Shown here in pieces: positions 1-8,043 of a stretch of DNA of 15,191 nucleotides (positions within the stretch are counted from its first letter, which is position 1; every line of letters begins with the position of its first letter). The stretch is taken from contig CAYTLQ010000076.1 in NCBI GenBank assembly GCA_964438715.1, positions 1-15,191 on the forward strand. The letters are read 5' to 3'. The stretch comes from CAYTLQ01 sp964438715 (lineage in GTDB: Bacteria > Bacteroidota > Ignavibacteria > Ignavibacteriales > Ignavibacteriaceae). The translations under genes were made by a program, and so were the position numbers. The notes beneath the pieces are model-generated. The model searched no databases, had not been told where the DNA came from, and saw only the letters and a list, made by a program, of their open reading frames with translations.

Positions 1-41
1 AAGCGTTTTGTAAAGTTGGGTTCATTGTATATTCTTTTCAT
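1..41 (-). CDS. Possible first codons of an unidentified leftward gene (partial)
   Basis: On the minus strand an ATG at 41 opens a frame reading MKRIYNEPNFTKR to the window edge. The bases before the ATG are purine-rich (GGAG about 14 bases upstream, then GAAGAAAAG), which could serve as a ribosome site. The frame also stays open upstream of this ATG, but without another usual start codon in the part I read. Only 13 codons are visible, so no product can be named. If real, the gene is divergent from the glycosyltransferase at 255 and the two share the spacer between them. Confidence 0.3.
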   Translation of the reverse strand, partial: MKRIYNEPNFTKR

Positions 42-254
42 CTTTTCTTCTATTTCTCCAACTTCCCTACCACAACAATAACTGTGCCAAAATTTATAAA
101 AAGTGTAAAAACAGCATAAAAATGAGATTGGACATTATTAATAAAAGCACATTTGGCTAATATTATACAAACTTGCCGGTTGCCAACAGTATTTTTCGGT
201 GTAATTTTGGGGTATAATAATTGACTGTTTAATGCAATAACTTTTCGGCTTTCA
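42..254. other. Spacer before the glycosyltransferase, with a -10-like box
   Basis: No RNA gene or convincing ORF is visible. A TATAAT hexamer lies at 213-218, and a Bacteroidota-style -7 box, TAATTTTG (pattern TAnnTTTG), lies at 202-209. Neither has a convincing partner box at the right distance upstream. The glycosyltransferase ATG at 255 has no Shine-Dalgarno sequence before it. Promoter assignment is therefore only suggestive. Confidence 0.3.
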
Positions 255-2303
255 ATGAATAATACAATTTGGCTCGCTTATGTATCCTATCCTGTAACCA
301 CTGCCGTTTATATTGAACGGGCATTACGGCGTAACTATAAAGTGTACACAATGGGTCCTACTATTACTAAGGAATATATTACTGAGTGGAACCTGCACAA
401 TATGAAGTTAGAAATAAAGGACCACGATTTCCGGATTCATCCCGAAGCTGATATGAAACAGCTTACTGCTCACCTGCGTAAGGAGCAATTTCCTTCTTTC
501 TATTTGTGGGTAGAGTCGGTGTATGGTTACTTCCCCGTAAATCTCGATTCTCTTGATTGTCCGAAAGCCTGTTACCTTATTGACACACATCTGAATCTCA
601 ACTGGCATCTGGAATGGGCAAAAAACTTTGATTATGTTTTTCTGGCTCAGAGAGAATATATAAGACATTTTCACCAAGCCGGAATGAAGCGTGTTTATTG
701 GCTCCCACTGGCTTGCGATCCGGAAATTCATCGGAGATCTTCCAACATTAAAAAGCATGATATCGGATTTGTTGGCTCGGTAGAGAAAGGCTCGAGGAGA
801 GATTTTTTACTTAGCAAAATTTCAAAAAAATTTAACATTCATATTGAGCGCTGTTTTTGGGATGACATGGCGAGAGTCTTTTCGGAGTCACGGATAGTAT
901 TCAACAATGCGGTTCGTAACGATCTTAATATGCGTGTGTTTGAGGTAATGTCCACCGGCAGTTTACTGCTTACCGATAGCGCCCCTGAGAGTGGACTGAC
1001 AGAGTTGTTTGTGGATGGTGAAGATCTTGTAATATATGAAGACTATAATTTATTGGAAAAAGCTGAATACTATCTTAACAATGAATCTCTGCGAAAAACA
1101 ATTGCAGAACGGGGTATGTTGCTGGTTCACAATGCCCATACATACATGCACCGATGTGAAGATTTAATTAATGTAATTACCGGCAGAACAACATCCACGC
1201 CCGATGCAAAAGAGTTACGGGAACGATCGATTCCTAAAACAGTAATTGCCGCTCCGGCTCCAACCGGTGAAATTGATGCACAGGATATTGCGAAGTTTGA
1301 TATACCATATACAAAGAAACGAAGTTTTATTATTCCGGTTCTCGATATGATGACACAAACGGGATATAATTTCGAAACATTACTTAACGATTTGCAAAAA
1401 CTAGATGGCGAGGTAATTGTTGTATTTAACTCAGTCGTTCTTGCAGAAAAATACAAATCTCATCCGGTAATTACGCATTATGCTGTAATGAGTCATAATG
1501 TTGGTGTTTCCCGCGCATGGAATATTGGGTTACATCTCTCATCATCACCGGTTGCATTTATTCTTAATGCCGATGTTCATATTACATTACCAACCGTGGA
1601 GGCAATTGAAAACGCTTTTCAAGTGTTACCCGATTCGGCAGTCATAGGTCCGGAAGGTGGATTTTTCGATTTCAGCAGAAGCGAGGATATCCAACGATTC
1701 CGCAAAGGTGCTGTATCAGAGCCGATTGAGGTAGATAATGTTTCGGGATTTCTCTTCGCAGTTCAGACAAAGTATTTCCATTCCGGACGCTTAATTTTCG
1801 AAAATAAATTTACTCCGTGTTATTTTGAAGAGTGGGATCTCGGTATGCAGCTTCGCTTCACGGGATTGAAAGGCTATGTGGTACCTTGTGAAGGGTACGA
1901 CCACGATTTTAATTCTTTGCACAGAAAAGGTGATATTGATTTTCTCGGCGAGCGGAGGTCGTTACAAGATATTCTGGAACGCAACCATAAATATTTCTGG
2001 AGTAAATGGTTAAATATTGCAAGAGATAACAATTGCGGCGAGGAATTTTTCAGGAGTAAGTGGTACGATTATAATTATTTACTTGCAGAGAAATTCTATG
2101 CTCAGGGGAAAAAGGAACTTGCACTTGAGCAAATGTTTATTGTTTTGAAGTATGATATGAATGATTTATACGCAAATTATCGCGCCGCAGAAATACTCAT
2201 AGAGCTGGGCAGTTTAAAGCAAGCTGTTGAATATTTTCGCACGGTTCATTCAGTTAATCCATCGTACAAAAAAGTCTCGGAGTATCTTAATAAATTGAAT
2301 TAG
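255..2303 (+). CDS. Three-part glycosyltransferase: CgeB-like + GT2-like + TPR-like tail
   Basis: A 682-residue protein that probably transfers sugars onto a protein or surface glycan in the cytoplasm. Residues about 1-310 resemble the DUF3880/CgeB (YkvP) glycosyltransferase family, including the C-terminal 'group 1' signature region near 215-245 (NMRVFEVMSTGSLLLTD). Residues about 355-560 resemble a family-2 glycosyltransferase: an SFIIPVLD opening strand, HNVGVSRAWNIGL near 415-427, the acidic NADVHI site near 439-444, and EEWDLGMQLR near 525-534, where the general base is usually found. Residues about 605-682 form two TPR-like helical repeats. No signal peptide or membrane helix is visible. 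Start: the ATG at 255 is the first one giving the CgeB-like N-terminus; it has no Shine-Dalgarno site. Such fusions often sit near flagellar or surface-glycan loci, so flagellin glycosylation is a reasonable but unproved guess given the chemotaxis operon downstream. The donor sugar and the acceptor cannot be read from the sequence. Confidence 0.85.
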   Translation: MNNTIWLAYVSYPVTTAVYIERALRRNYKVYTMGPTITKEYITEWNLHNMKLEIKDHDFRIHPEADMKQLTAHLRKEQFPSFYLWVESVYGYFPVNLDSLDCPKACYLIDTHLNLNWHLEWAKNFDYVFLAQREYIRHFHQAGMKRVYWLPLACDPEIHRRSSNIKKHDIGFVGSVEKGSRRDFLLSKISKKFNIHIERCFWDDMARVFSESRIVFNNAVRNDLNMRVFEVMSTGSLLLTDSAPESGLTELFVDGEDLVIYEDYNLLEKAEYYLNNESLRKTIAERGMLLVHNAHTYMHRCEDLINVITGRTTSTPDAKELRERSIPKTVIAAPAPTGEIDAQDIAKFDIPYTKKRSFIIPVLDMMTQTGYNFETLLNDLQKLDGEVIVVFNSVVLAEKYKSHPVITHYAVMSHNVGVSRAWNIGLHLSSSPVAFILNADVHITLPTVEAIENAFQVLPDSAVIGPEGGFFDFSRSEDIQRFRKGAVSEPIEVDNVSGFLFAVQTKYFHSGRLIFENKFTPCYFEEWDLGMQLRFTGLKGYVVPCEGYDHDFNSLHRKGDIDFLGERRSLQDILERNHKYFWSKWLNIARDNNCGEEFFRSKWYDYNYLLAEKFYAQGKKELALEQMFIVLKYDMNDLYANYRAAEILIELGSLKQAVEYFRTVHSVNPSYKKVSEYLNKLN

Positions 2304-2371
2304 CCGGTACGAATTGGAATTTTTTCTGTTAAATGCAGTAAGCGGGGGAGAGGTAGATGCCGTGCAAAATA

Positions 2372-2387
2372 TCCCATGATGATGGGA
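2372..2387 (-). terminator. Possible weak hairpin terminator between convergent genes
   Basis: TCCCAT (2372-2377) and ATGGGA (2382-2387) pair perfectly around a four-base loop. Read on the minus strand, the hairpin is followed by TATTTT, a short U-rich tail, so it could end the leftward transcript of the MBL-fold gene. Plus-strand readout has no T run, so it would not end the glycosyltransferase transcript well. The stem is only six pairs. Confidence 0.3.
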
Positions 2388-2489
2388 GGAAAAGATGAAA
2401 TTGCGATATTGCGGAACAGTATAGGTAATATTAATCTATATTTAAGATTCAGGCTTTCCAATGGTCATATATTATATATTTAAGAATTG

Positions 2490-3218
2490 TTACCGTTTGT
2501 ATTTATGAATTAATTTAGTCAATTTTTCATCAATCCCGCTTTCTGCAACACCTCCATGATAACAAATAATCCTCTCCGGGTTTAGCTTTTTAATTTTTTC
2601 AACCGACTTGATAGCAGTTTCCAGATCTAAAGTGAAGTTTGGATTCGCAATGTTAAATTCATCATTTTCGATTACAATAGCATCTCCGGCAATAAGAGTT
2701 CTATCTTCTGTATGATAAATGGAGATATGTCCTTTTGTATGACCCGGTGTATGGACTATTATAAGTTCTTTTTCAAATATCTCGTTATCTGTAAAAGTAC
2801 CATCTATATTAAATCGTTTTATGCTTTTTAATTTCTTAATAAATTCTAATGCATTACTTTTATGTTCTTCAGGCATTATATTTAATAAATTTTCTGCCTG
2901 AATAAGCCGTTCTGATTTTGTATGTCCTGAGACTGATCTGTGTTCATGTTCACCACAAAATATTTTCAAATTTTTATTAAGTTTCTTTAAATTAGATAAA
3001 CCACACAGATGGTCATGGTCGTCGTGAGTAATAATCACACCTGTTAAATCATTTATTCCAACACCTAATAATTCTAATTCATAACTAAGCTCACAAAAAG
3101 TCTCTTCATAGCCGCAATCAATAAGGTACTTATGACTTTCATTCTGAATCAACACCGGAAAGAGAGTAATGATTTGCTCATCTATTTGCTTTATAATTTT
3201 TAGTACAGAAAGTTTCAT
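2490..3218 (-). CDS. MBL-fold metallo-hydrolase
   Basis: A 242-residue cytoplasmic metallo-beta-lactamase-fold hydrolase, close to the usual size for a stand-alone MBL domain. Metal ligands are visible: HDDHDH at residues 65-70, H160 in HTPGHTKGH, D179 in AGDAI, and H221 in CYHGG. The first motif is the H-x-D-x-D-H variant, with Asp where the commonest form has His, a variant seen in many non-lactamase MBL enzymes. The likely job is hydrolysis of a thioester, lactone, phosphoester or similar bond; the substrate is not readable, and nothing points to antibiotic hydrolysis. It is the last gene of the minus-strand group, 132 bases after the SAM methyltransferase, so it may have its own promoter. 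The ATG at 3218 has no Shine-Dalgarno site. Confidence 0.85.
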   Translation of the reverse strand: MKLSVLKIIKQIDEQIITLFPVLIQNESHKYLIDCGYEETFCELSYELELLGVGINDLTGVIITHDDHDHLCGLSNLKKLNKNLKIFCGEHEHRSVSGHTKSERLIQAENLLNIMPEEHKSNALEFIKKLKSIKRFNIDGTFTDNEIFEKELIIVHTPGHTKGHISIYHTEDRTLIAGDAIVIENDEFNIANPNFTLDLETAIKSVEKIKKLNPERIICYHGGVAESGIDEKLTKLIHKYKR

Positions 3219-3350
3219 AAAATTACTATGGATTGAGAAATTATTATGCTTTGAATATATAAACCTTAAAATTTTAACGAGATATTAAACAGGATTATTA
3301 CTCATCATACAGAGTACTAAAAACAAACAAAGAATTCTTTTCAATGAATG

Positions 3351-4082
3351 TTAATCATTAAGGGTAGCAATCAAATGAACCATTCCTTTGTGTCTGGTCA
3401 TATTCACTAATTTCAAACCGGATTTTTCTAAAAAATAAACTACATCAAGCGCTGAAATACGGACTTTTTTATACGAACTTGTCTTTAAGATCCACTTATC
3501 ATCTTTTTTATAGTGAATTATATCAGTCACATTGACATAATTATCAAAGTATTCTAAACAGCAAGTTAGTAACTTGTTTGAAGCAAATTTTACAGGAATA
3601 AAGCGTTGATGCTCTACAAGCTCAATAGTGTAATCCCGGAATGAAAAATAAAGTTGCCCCTCTTTATTTAATAACGATGCAATGTTCTCAATAAATAATT
3701 GAATGCTCTTTATATCGTTTAAGTGAGTTAATGTATCACCACAGCAGGCTATTAAATCAACTTTCTTATTTACAAGGTTACCTATATTCGTTATGTCATC
3801 GCAAATGGTTATGATGGGTAAGTTATTTTTTAATCTGTCTAATTCGTCTAATAATGATTGGCAAAAGTCAATCGCTATAACATGAAAACCCATTTTGGCA
3901 AAAACGAAAGATTGCAACCCTGTTCCTGCTCCCAGGTCTATTGCTACACTGTTTTGTTTTGGAAATACCTGACTGCTTTCAAGGAATACTTTAATAAAAT
4001 AACTTTCATCAGAAGTATCGCCAAGCATCCATTGATAATGTTCGGCTAAGTGCGTTTCGTAATGTAATTTTGTTGTAGTCAT
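3351..4082 (-). CDS. Class I SAM-dependent methyltransferase
   Basis: A 243-residue protein with a Rossmann-fold methyltransferase core. Motif I is AIDLGAGTGLQS (about residues 47-58), followed by strand 2 ending in the acidic VIAIDF (about 68-73). DLIACCGDTLTHL (about 109-121) is the motif IV region, and LLNKEGQLYFSFRDY (about 137-151) is strand 5. The type resembles small-molecule methyltransferases of the Methyltransf_11/25 group; the acceptor is unknown. The ATG at 4082 lies two bases after the stop of the TrmO-like gene, which implies translational coupling. The start has no Shine-Dalgarno site. The C-terminal part (about 150-243) is beta-rich and probably forms the substrate lid. Confidence 0.83.
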   Translation of the reverse strand: MTTTKLHYETHLAEHYQWMLGDTSDESYFIKVFLESSQVFPKQNSVAIDLGAGTGLQSFVFAKMGFHVIAIDFCQSLLDELDRLKNNLPIITICDDITNIGNLVNKKVDLIACCGDTLTHLNDIKSIQLFIENIASLLNKEGQLYFSFRDYTIELVEHQRFIPVKFASNKLLTCCLEYFDNYVNVTDIIHYKKDDKWILKTSSYKKVRISALDVVYFLEKSGLKLVNMTRHKGMVHLIATLND

Positions 4083-4084
4083 AA

Positions 4085-4546
4085 TTACCAGTAGTTTTTC
4101 ATTAAATCATTTACCCATTCTGCCTGTTTTAATCGTGTTTTAGGCTCAAATTCCTTGAAAACTGGTTTAATATCCAGAATGGGCGTGCCATTGATGGCGT
4201 CAAGGTATTTTACCTTGAGAGTATTTTCTTTCACTTCAATTAGCTCTACAGTAGATAATCCCAATAAATTAGGTCGTTCTTTTTTTCGTTGAGCAAAAAT
4301 ACCTCTCAGTGGGTAGTTTTTGTTTCCTCTTGGGTATGTTACCCATTTAATTTCCGTAGTTACAACTTTATTAAAGAGATAAATAATTTCAAGATGAGAA
4401 AAATCCTCAATCCCGATTAATGAAGATGAAGGAATGTCATCATTTATAATAATGGTAGATGTAATACATTCCCAATCATCATCAATCACATCAGTTCTTG
4501 GATTCAGTACTATGCCAATAGGCTTCACTTCAAATTTAGTTTCCAT
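4085..4546 (-). CDS. TrmO/TsaA-domain SAM-dependent methyltransferase
   Basis: A 153-residue protein matching the TsaA/TrmO (UPF0066, YaeB) fold. E. coli TrmO uses SAM to N6-methylate the threonylcarbamoyl-adenosine at position 37 of some tRNAs. Visible family signatures are the N-terminal PIGIV strand, FSHLEIIYLF (about 49-58), GIFAQRKKERPNLLGLSTVE (about 82-101, equivalent to GVFATRS-x-RPN-x-IG-x-S) and DAINGTPILDIKPV (about 116-129). It ends soon after the domain, so it lacks the C-terminal extension of the longer E. coli enzyme. Short single-domain members are common, and their tRNA specificity is not always tested, so the exact substrate is an inference. It overlaps the upstream GrpB gene by 11 bases and is followed two bases later by the SAM methyltransferase. 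Confidence 0.82.
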   Translation of the reverse strand: METKFEVKPIGIVLNPRTDVIDDDWECITSTIIINDDIPSSSLIGIEDFSHLEIIYLFNKVVTTEIKWVTYPRGNKNYPLRGIFAQRKKERPNLLGLSTVELIEVKENTLKVKYLDAINGTPILDIKPVFKEFEPKTRLKQAEWVNDLMKNYW

Positions 4547-5126
4547 CTTCTAATTTATTTTTATACCATGTAATTGCCTTTGCCTGATGTAACTGAATAA
4601 ATGCTGATTTTGCCTCATTAAATTCAAAAGGATGATTCCATTCAACAGAACTTAAATGCTTCTTTAAATTTTGATACTCTTCTTTAGCATTTTGATGAAA
4701 TTTTAAATATTCACGAAATGCGATATGTCTGAACCAAAAATCACTATTATATCCAACAATATGAATATGGGCTATTTTGTTGCAATTGATAGTTTCGTCT
4801 ATCTGTGCAACGGTTGTAATATCATGTTGAATGTTAATAGCATTTTTTAATCGAATATAAAATCTTCTTTCAGGCATTACTTGCGTAAATGCTTTTATAT
4901 ATACATATGCAGTATTTCTAAGCAAGTATATCGTTTCATCAAGTTTATTTTCATCAATGCCTACAAGCAGATCAATGACAGGCTTTGCCCAAAGGTCATC
5001 TACGCTGGTACTACCAATATGTTCAATTTTAGGAGATAGTAGAGAAAGCAATTTCCCCAATTCATCTTTTATCTCGAAAAAATGTGATTTCCATAGCGGA
5101 TTATGTGGTACTACTTCAACTTTCAT
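4536..5126 (-). CDS. GrpB family protein (nucleotidyltransferase-like, UPF0157)
   Basis: A 196-residue GrpB/UPF0157 protein. It shows the N-terminal VPHNPLWKSHF region, the nucleotidyltransferase-like HIGSTSV (36-42) followed by AKPVIDLLVGI (47-57), a mid AHIHIVGYNSDFW segment (about 119-131) and the terminal FREYLKFHQNAKEEYQNLKK helix (about 137-156) typical of the family. The fold resembles minimal nucleotidyltransferases; the biochemical role is not settled in general. Its stop lies inside the start of the TrmO-like gene (11-base overlap), and its ATG is 10 bases after the T9SS protein gene, so it is in the middle of a compact operon. The name GrpB does not imply a link with the GrpE heat-shock factor. 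Confidence 0.85.
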   Translation of the reverse strand: MKVEVVPHNPLWKSHFFEIKDELGKLLSLLSPKIEHIGSTSVDDLWAKPVIDLLVGIDENKLDETIYLLRNTAYVYIKAFTQVMPERRFYIRLKNAINIQHDITTVAQIDETINCNKIAHIHIVGYNSDFWFRHIAFREYLKFHQNAKEEYQNLKKHLSSVEWNHPFEFNEAKSAFIQLHQAKAITWYKNKLEDGN

Positions 5127-5136
5127 ATCATGTTTT

Positions 5137-6462
5137 CTATTTTACAATTAATTTGCAAGTATAGAGTTTTCTCCCGTAACGGATTGATATAAAGTAAACA
5201 CCTGAAATGCCTGGTGCATTAATAATGAAATCGTTTGTTTTTGAAACTAATTTTCCTATGACATCGTAAACCATTATCTCAAAGTTGGTTTGCTCCAAAC
5301 CATTAACTATTATAGTTTGTCCTGAATTCACAGGATTAGGATAAATTACTAAATTATGATTAATAACAGGTTCCATCACAGAAGTGACAATACTTGTTTC
5401 TGTATAGTAAATCCTTTCATCAAACATTTGTATCATAAAAATTTTTCCGTTGGGCATTTCTGCAAAGTGTTGGACACCGTGTTTCCCAAAAATATCGGTG
5501 CCTAAACCGTAATTTATTTTTTCCCAATTATATTGCTGATTTCTACAATAAAAAGTACCACCAAAATTAATTGTACCTGAGACAGAACTGTATTTATCGC
5601 CATTTCCTGCAAAATGAATATTATGCAATGGTCTATCAATCCACCAGGTGGGTGAACTTACTATGGTGTAATGTTTCCAATACATATTATTTCGTACATC
5701 CATAATTTCTTTTACAACATTAAGTTTGACCAGGTTATTTTCAGCAACCCCAGTAAATGAAAAGTAAACACTATCGCTTAGTGAAACAGAGAGCCCGGAA
5801 CAATTAGCAATCTTTATGTGATTGTCAATAGTACCATTTCCATTTACTTCAATATTTATATGCTCCCAAAAATCACCACTATTTTCTGAAATAAATAATC
5901 CTCCGTTTCCCGATACATATTCGTCGGCGGCAGAAATATACAATCTATCATTTTTATCAATTGTAATTTGCTCAATGCAAGTGTATATGCCTAATCCATT
6001 ATTACGGGGTAACCAACTCAAGCCGTTGTTAGTCGAAAAAAATATCCCATCCCCCTCATATCCGTTTTCTGTTAATTCGCCAGTAATAGCAAACAAATGT
6101 CCCTGACTATTATCTATTATTTTTTTGATAGGGAAAATGGTATTGATATTTACTGAATCCCAATTATGCCCATTATTAAAAGAACGAAATATCTTTCCTA
6201 AGCCTCCTACAAATAGCTCACCTGATGTATTGGAATGAATTGTGAAAACTGCTGATGAATTTAATACAGATGTAAAGTTATTTCCCTCATCACAACTTTT
6301 GATTACCCCATTAGTAAGGCTGACAAACAGACAACCGTTGGGAGAAATTGTAATACCTGTTTTTTCTCTGCCGGGAAATTCATAAGTAGTCCGCCAAAAT
6401 ATCTGGCAGAAACTAGTGTGAACAGAAAACAGGATTAATGATATTGTTACAAATAACTGCAT
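5137..6462 (-). CDS. Secreted beta-propeller-like protein with T9SS type A sorting domain
   Basis: A 441-residue exported protein. The N-terminus (residues 1-19) is a hydrophobic signal sequence with a likely cut before Gln20, as is common for Bacteroidota exports; the n-region has no Lys or Arg, which is unusual, and an in-frame stop 21 bases upstream rules out a longer ATG start. The body carries at least four BNR/Asp-box-like motifs (SCDEGNNF, SFNNGHNW, STNNGLSW, SENSGDFW), as in sialidase- or sortilin-like propellers. The last 75 or so residues are a type A T9SS sorting domain: YPNPVNSGQ, then MVYDVIGKLV, GVYFISI and a terminal KLIVK. This implies export across the outer membrane and probably attachment to the cell surface or release. 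No catalytic residues could be assigned, so the role may be binding. It precedes the GrpB/TrmO/methyltransferase genes. Confidence 0.88.
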   Translation of the reverse strand: MQLFVTISLILFSVHTSFCQIFWRTTYEFPGREKTGITISPNGCLFVSLTNGVIKSCDEGNNFTSVLNSSAVFTIHSNTSGELFVGGLGKIFRSFNNGHNWDSVNINTIFPIKKIIDNSQGHLFAITGELTENGYEGDGIFFSTNNGLSWLPRNNGLGIYTCIEQITIDKNDRLYISAADEYVSGNGGLFISENSGDFWEHINIEVNGNGTIDNHIKIANCSGLSVSLSDSVYFSFTGVAENNLVKLNVVKEIMDVRNNMYWKHYTIVSSPTWWIDRPLHNIHFAGNGDKYSSVSGTINFGGTFYCRNQQYNWEKINYGLGTDIFGKHGVQHFAEMPNGKIFMIQMFDERIYYTETSIVTSVMEPVINHNLVIYPNPVNSGQTIIVNGLEQTNFEIMVYDVIGKLVSKTNDFIINAPGISGVYFISIRYGRKLYTCKLIVK

Positions 6463-6543
6463 AAAATCAGAGAGGATTTGTTAAAAAGATTTCTACTAAT
6501 TTCGGCGTTACTGTGGCTAAGTGCAATTGATAAAAATCAAGAA

Positions 6544-7110
6544 TTAACGACTATACTTTTTGCGGAATCGGCTGAGTGTTTCCGGAGTTATTCCCAAATA
6601 TGAAGCAATATGCTGTAACTCAACAAAATTAAAAATGAAAGGCTTTTCCTGAAGTAGCTTTAAATAGCGCTCTTCGGCATTAAATTGTAAATGTTCAAGT
6701 ATTCTGTTTTCTGCCGACATCAAACATTTTGCAGTAAAGCGTGCCTGAATAGATGACCAGTTTGGTAGTTTTTCCTGAAGTTTAGGAATGTCTGATTTGT
6801 TTAAAACATAAATTTCACAATCGGTAACCGTTTCTATCGTCCACCTTGCCGGTGTGTTAAAATTTATTCCAGAAACATCAGAAATAAAGTTTCCGGTGGC
6901 ACCTATAAACTTGGTTATTTCTTTTCCATTTGCTATAAAATACTCTCTTGTAATTCCACTTTTTATCAGACCAAGTTTATCAACTTCCATTCCTTCTCGC
7001 AAAAAATGAGTACCCTTACCAAAAAATTGTAAAACAAAAGAAGGCAGAACTATTTCTAATTCGTCATTGGTAAGTTGAAATGCGGCTATTAAAGTGTGCT
7101 CTAATTTCAT
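6544..7110 (-). CDS. Crp/Fnr family transcriptional regulator
   Basis: A 188-residue regulator, the short form common in Bacteroidota. Residues about 15-105 form the cyclic-nucleotide-binding-like beta-roll (GTHFLREGMEVDKLGLIKSGITREYF and onward), about 110-145 the dimerisation helix, and about 160-188 the helix-turn-helix with HIASYLGITPETLSRFRKK as its recognition region. The usual cAMP phosphate-binding cassette (GE...RSA) is not recognisable, so binding of cAMP is doubtful; there are also no Fnr-style N-terminal cysteines. It lies between the restriction endonuclease and the T9SS gene, 81 bases upstream of the latter, so local control of the downstream cluster is possible but unproved. 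No Shine-Dalgarno site precedes the ATG at 7110. Confidence 0.88.
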   Translation of the reverse strand: MKLEHTLIAAFQLTNDELEIVLPSFVLQFFGKGTHFLREGMEVDKLGLIKSGITREYFIANGKEITKFIGATGNFISDVSGINFNTPARWTIETVTDCEIYVLNKSDIPKLQEKLPNWSSIQARFTAKCLMSAENRILEHLQFNAEERYLKLLQEKPFIFNFVELQHIASYLGITPETLSRFRKKYSR

Positions 7111-7290
7111 TTTGTCCGTTAAAAAGAAATAAACTCAGGTTAGTGTATTTAGCGTTGCGATTAAAGTTCAGGATCTTTGCGTTGGTAATGATTCGATGTC
7201 GCGCATCTGCAAAATCGGGCAAGCACAAATTTTGAAAGAAGCAATGCAGATGATTACATCATCGCCGTCCCACAAAAGCGAATGAAATGC
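7111..7290. other. Spacer between restriction endonuclease and Crp/Fnr gene
   Basis: 180 bases with no gene found. The part from about 7192 on looks less AT-rich than its surroundings and stays open in one plus-strand frame without a start codon, into the end of the endonuclease gene. A perfect six-pair inverted repeat, GATGAT (7249-7254) and ATCATC (7258-7263), and a seven-base one, CATCTGC (7204-7210) with GCAGATG (7246-7252), share bases and could form alternative hairpins. Neither is followed by a T run. It may be a fossil of another sequence. Confidence 0.4.
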
Positions 7291-8043
7291 TTAGGGATAA
7301 TTTTCGTGCATGTTTTTTGCTGAATTGAAACGAACTAATTTTTCCCAGTCAATTTCTCCATTAGCTTTACAAAAAGCGTTTGAAAATTCTCGTGTGAATT
7401 GGTTTATCATTTGAGAATACGATTTTATAAAGTCATCATTTTTTTCTTTTGCTTTATGTCCTAATGGTTCAATTATCTCAGTGTATAAGTTTGAGTTTCC
7501 AGATATAAATTCCCAAAAACTTTGACCGCAATATTTGAAATAATCTCCTTTATCAGGGTTTTTGTCCATGCCGTAACAGCAGCCGTTTACCGCTACAACA
7601 TTTAACTGAGAATTACTTGAGCGTAAAGCCTTTTTTGCTGTTTTAAAGTCAGCTACCATTTTTGCTATTTGTGAACTATTACCCCAGTTAGGACCAGATT
7701 TAATTGTTACAATATATCTTGTGCTGTTGTTATCAAACTCAAGGTCAATACCGGTAATCCCCAACTTATAGCCACTGTACACCTTATTGTTAATGAAGAT
7801 AGCAAACCCTTCAAGCCACTCTCCAAAAATCGTTTCTTCATTTGAAGAAATGTGAGCATCTACGATACCACGGACAATTTGTTCTGCGGTTAAAACATAT
7901 TTTGCTTTGAATAGGTATGGATCCTTGCGTTTAAGAACTTTGGAAAGTTTTAACCCGTCAAGACTTTGAATCCGTTTTTGATGAAATGTTCCGATATTTT
8001 GTTCAATGTATCGCAACACCTCGTATAGGTTTAGCTTTCTCAT
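7291..8043 (-). CDS. Type II restriction endonuclease, possibly PmeII-like
   Basis: About 250 residues. The sequence TGIDLEF followed by YIVTIKSGPNWGNSSQ fits a PD-(D/E)XK nuclease core: Asp100 (in GIDLEF) and Lys115 (in TIKSG) in the numbering from the ATG at 8043. The usual Glu/Asp of the E-x-K half is Thr here, and Glu in GEWLEGF (about residues 75-78) or in LEF may complete the metal site. From memory, the KSGPNWGNSSQ string is shared with the PmeII-type family; treat the family name as tentative. The recognition site cannot be read. It overlaps the end of the DNA methyltransferase, so the pair is expected to make one restriction-modification system. A TTG start at 8061 would add six residues; I prefer the ATG at 8043, although neither has a good ribosome site. 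Confidence 0.8.
   Translation of the reverse strand: MRKLNLYEVLRYIEQNIGTFHQKRIQSLDGLKLSKVLKRKDPYLFKAKYVLTAEQIVRGIVDAHISSNEETIFGEWLEGFAIFINNKVYSGYKLGITGIDLEFDNNSTRYIVTIKSGPNWGNSSQIAKMVADFKTAKKALRSSNSQLNVVAVNGCCYGMDKNPDKGDYFKYCGQSFWEFISGNSNLYTEIIEPLGHKAKEKNDDFIKSYSQMINQFTREFSNAFCKANGEIDWEKLVRFNSAKNMHENYP

Noticed and set aside
408..1456. Antisense frames inside the glycosyltransferase gene
   Set aside because: They lie wholly inside a well-supported gene and encode no recognisable protein.
7111..7290. Integron attC-like recombination site between the nuclease and Crp genes
   Set aside because: Several short inverted repeats are present, but the paired core sequences of attC are not found, and no integrase is seen.
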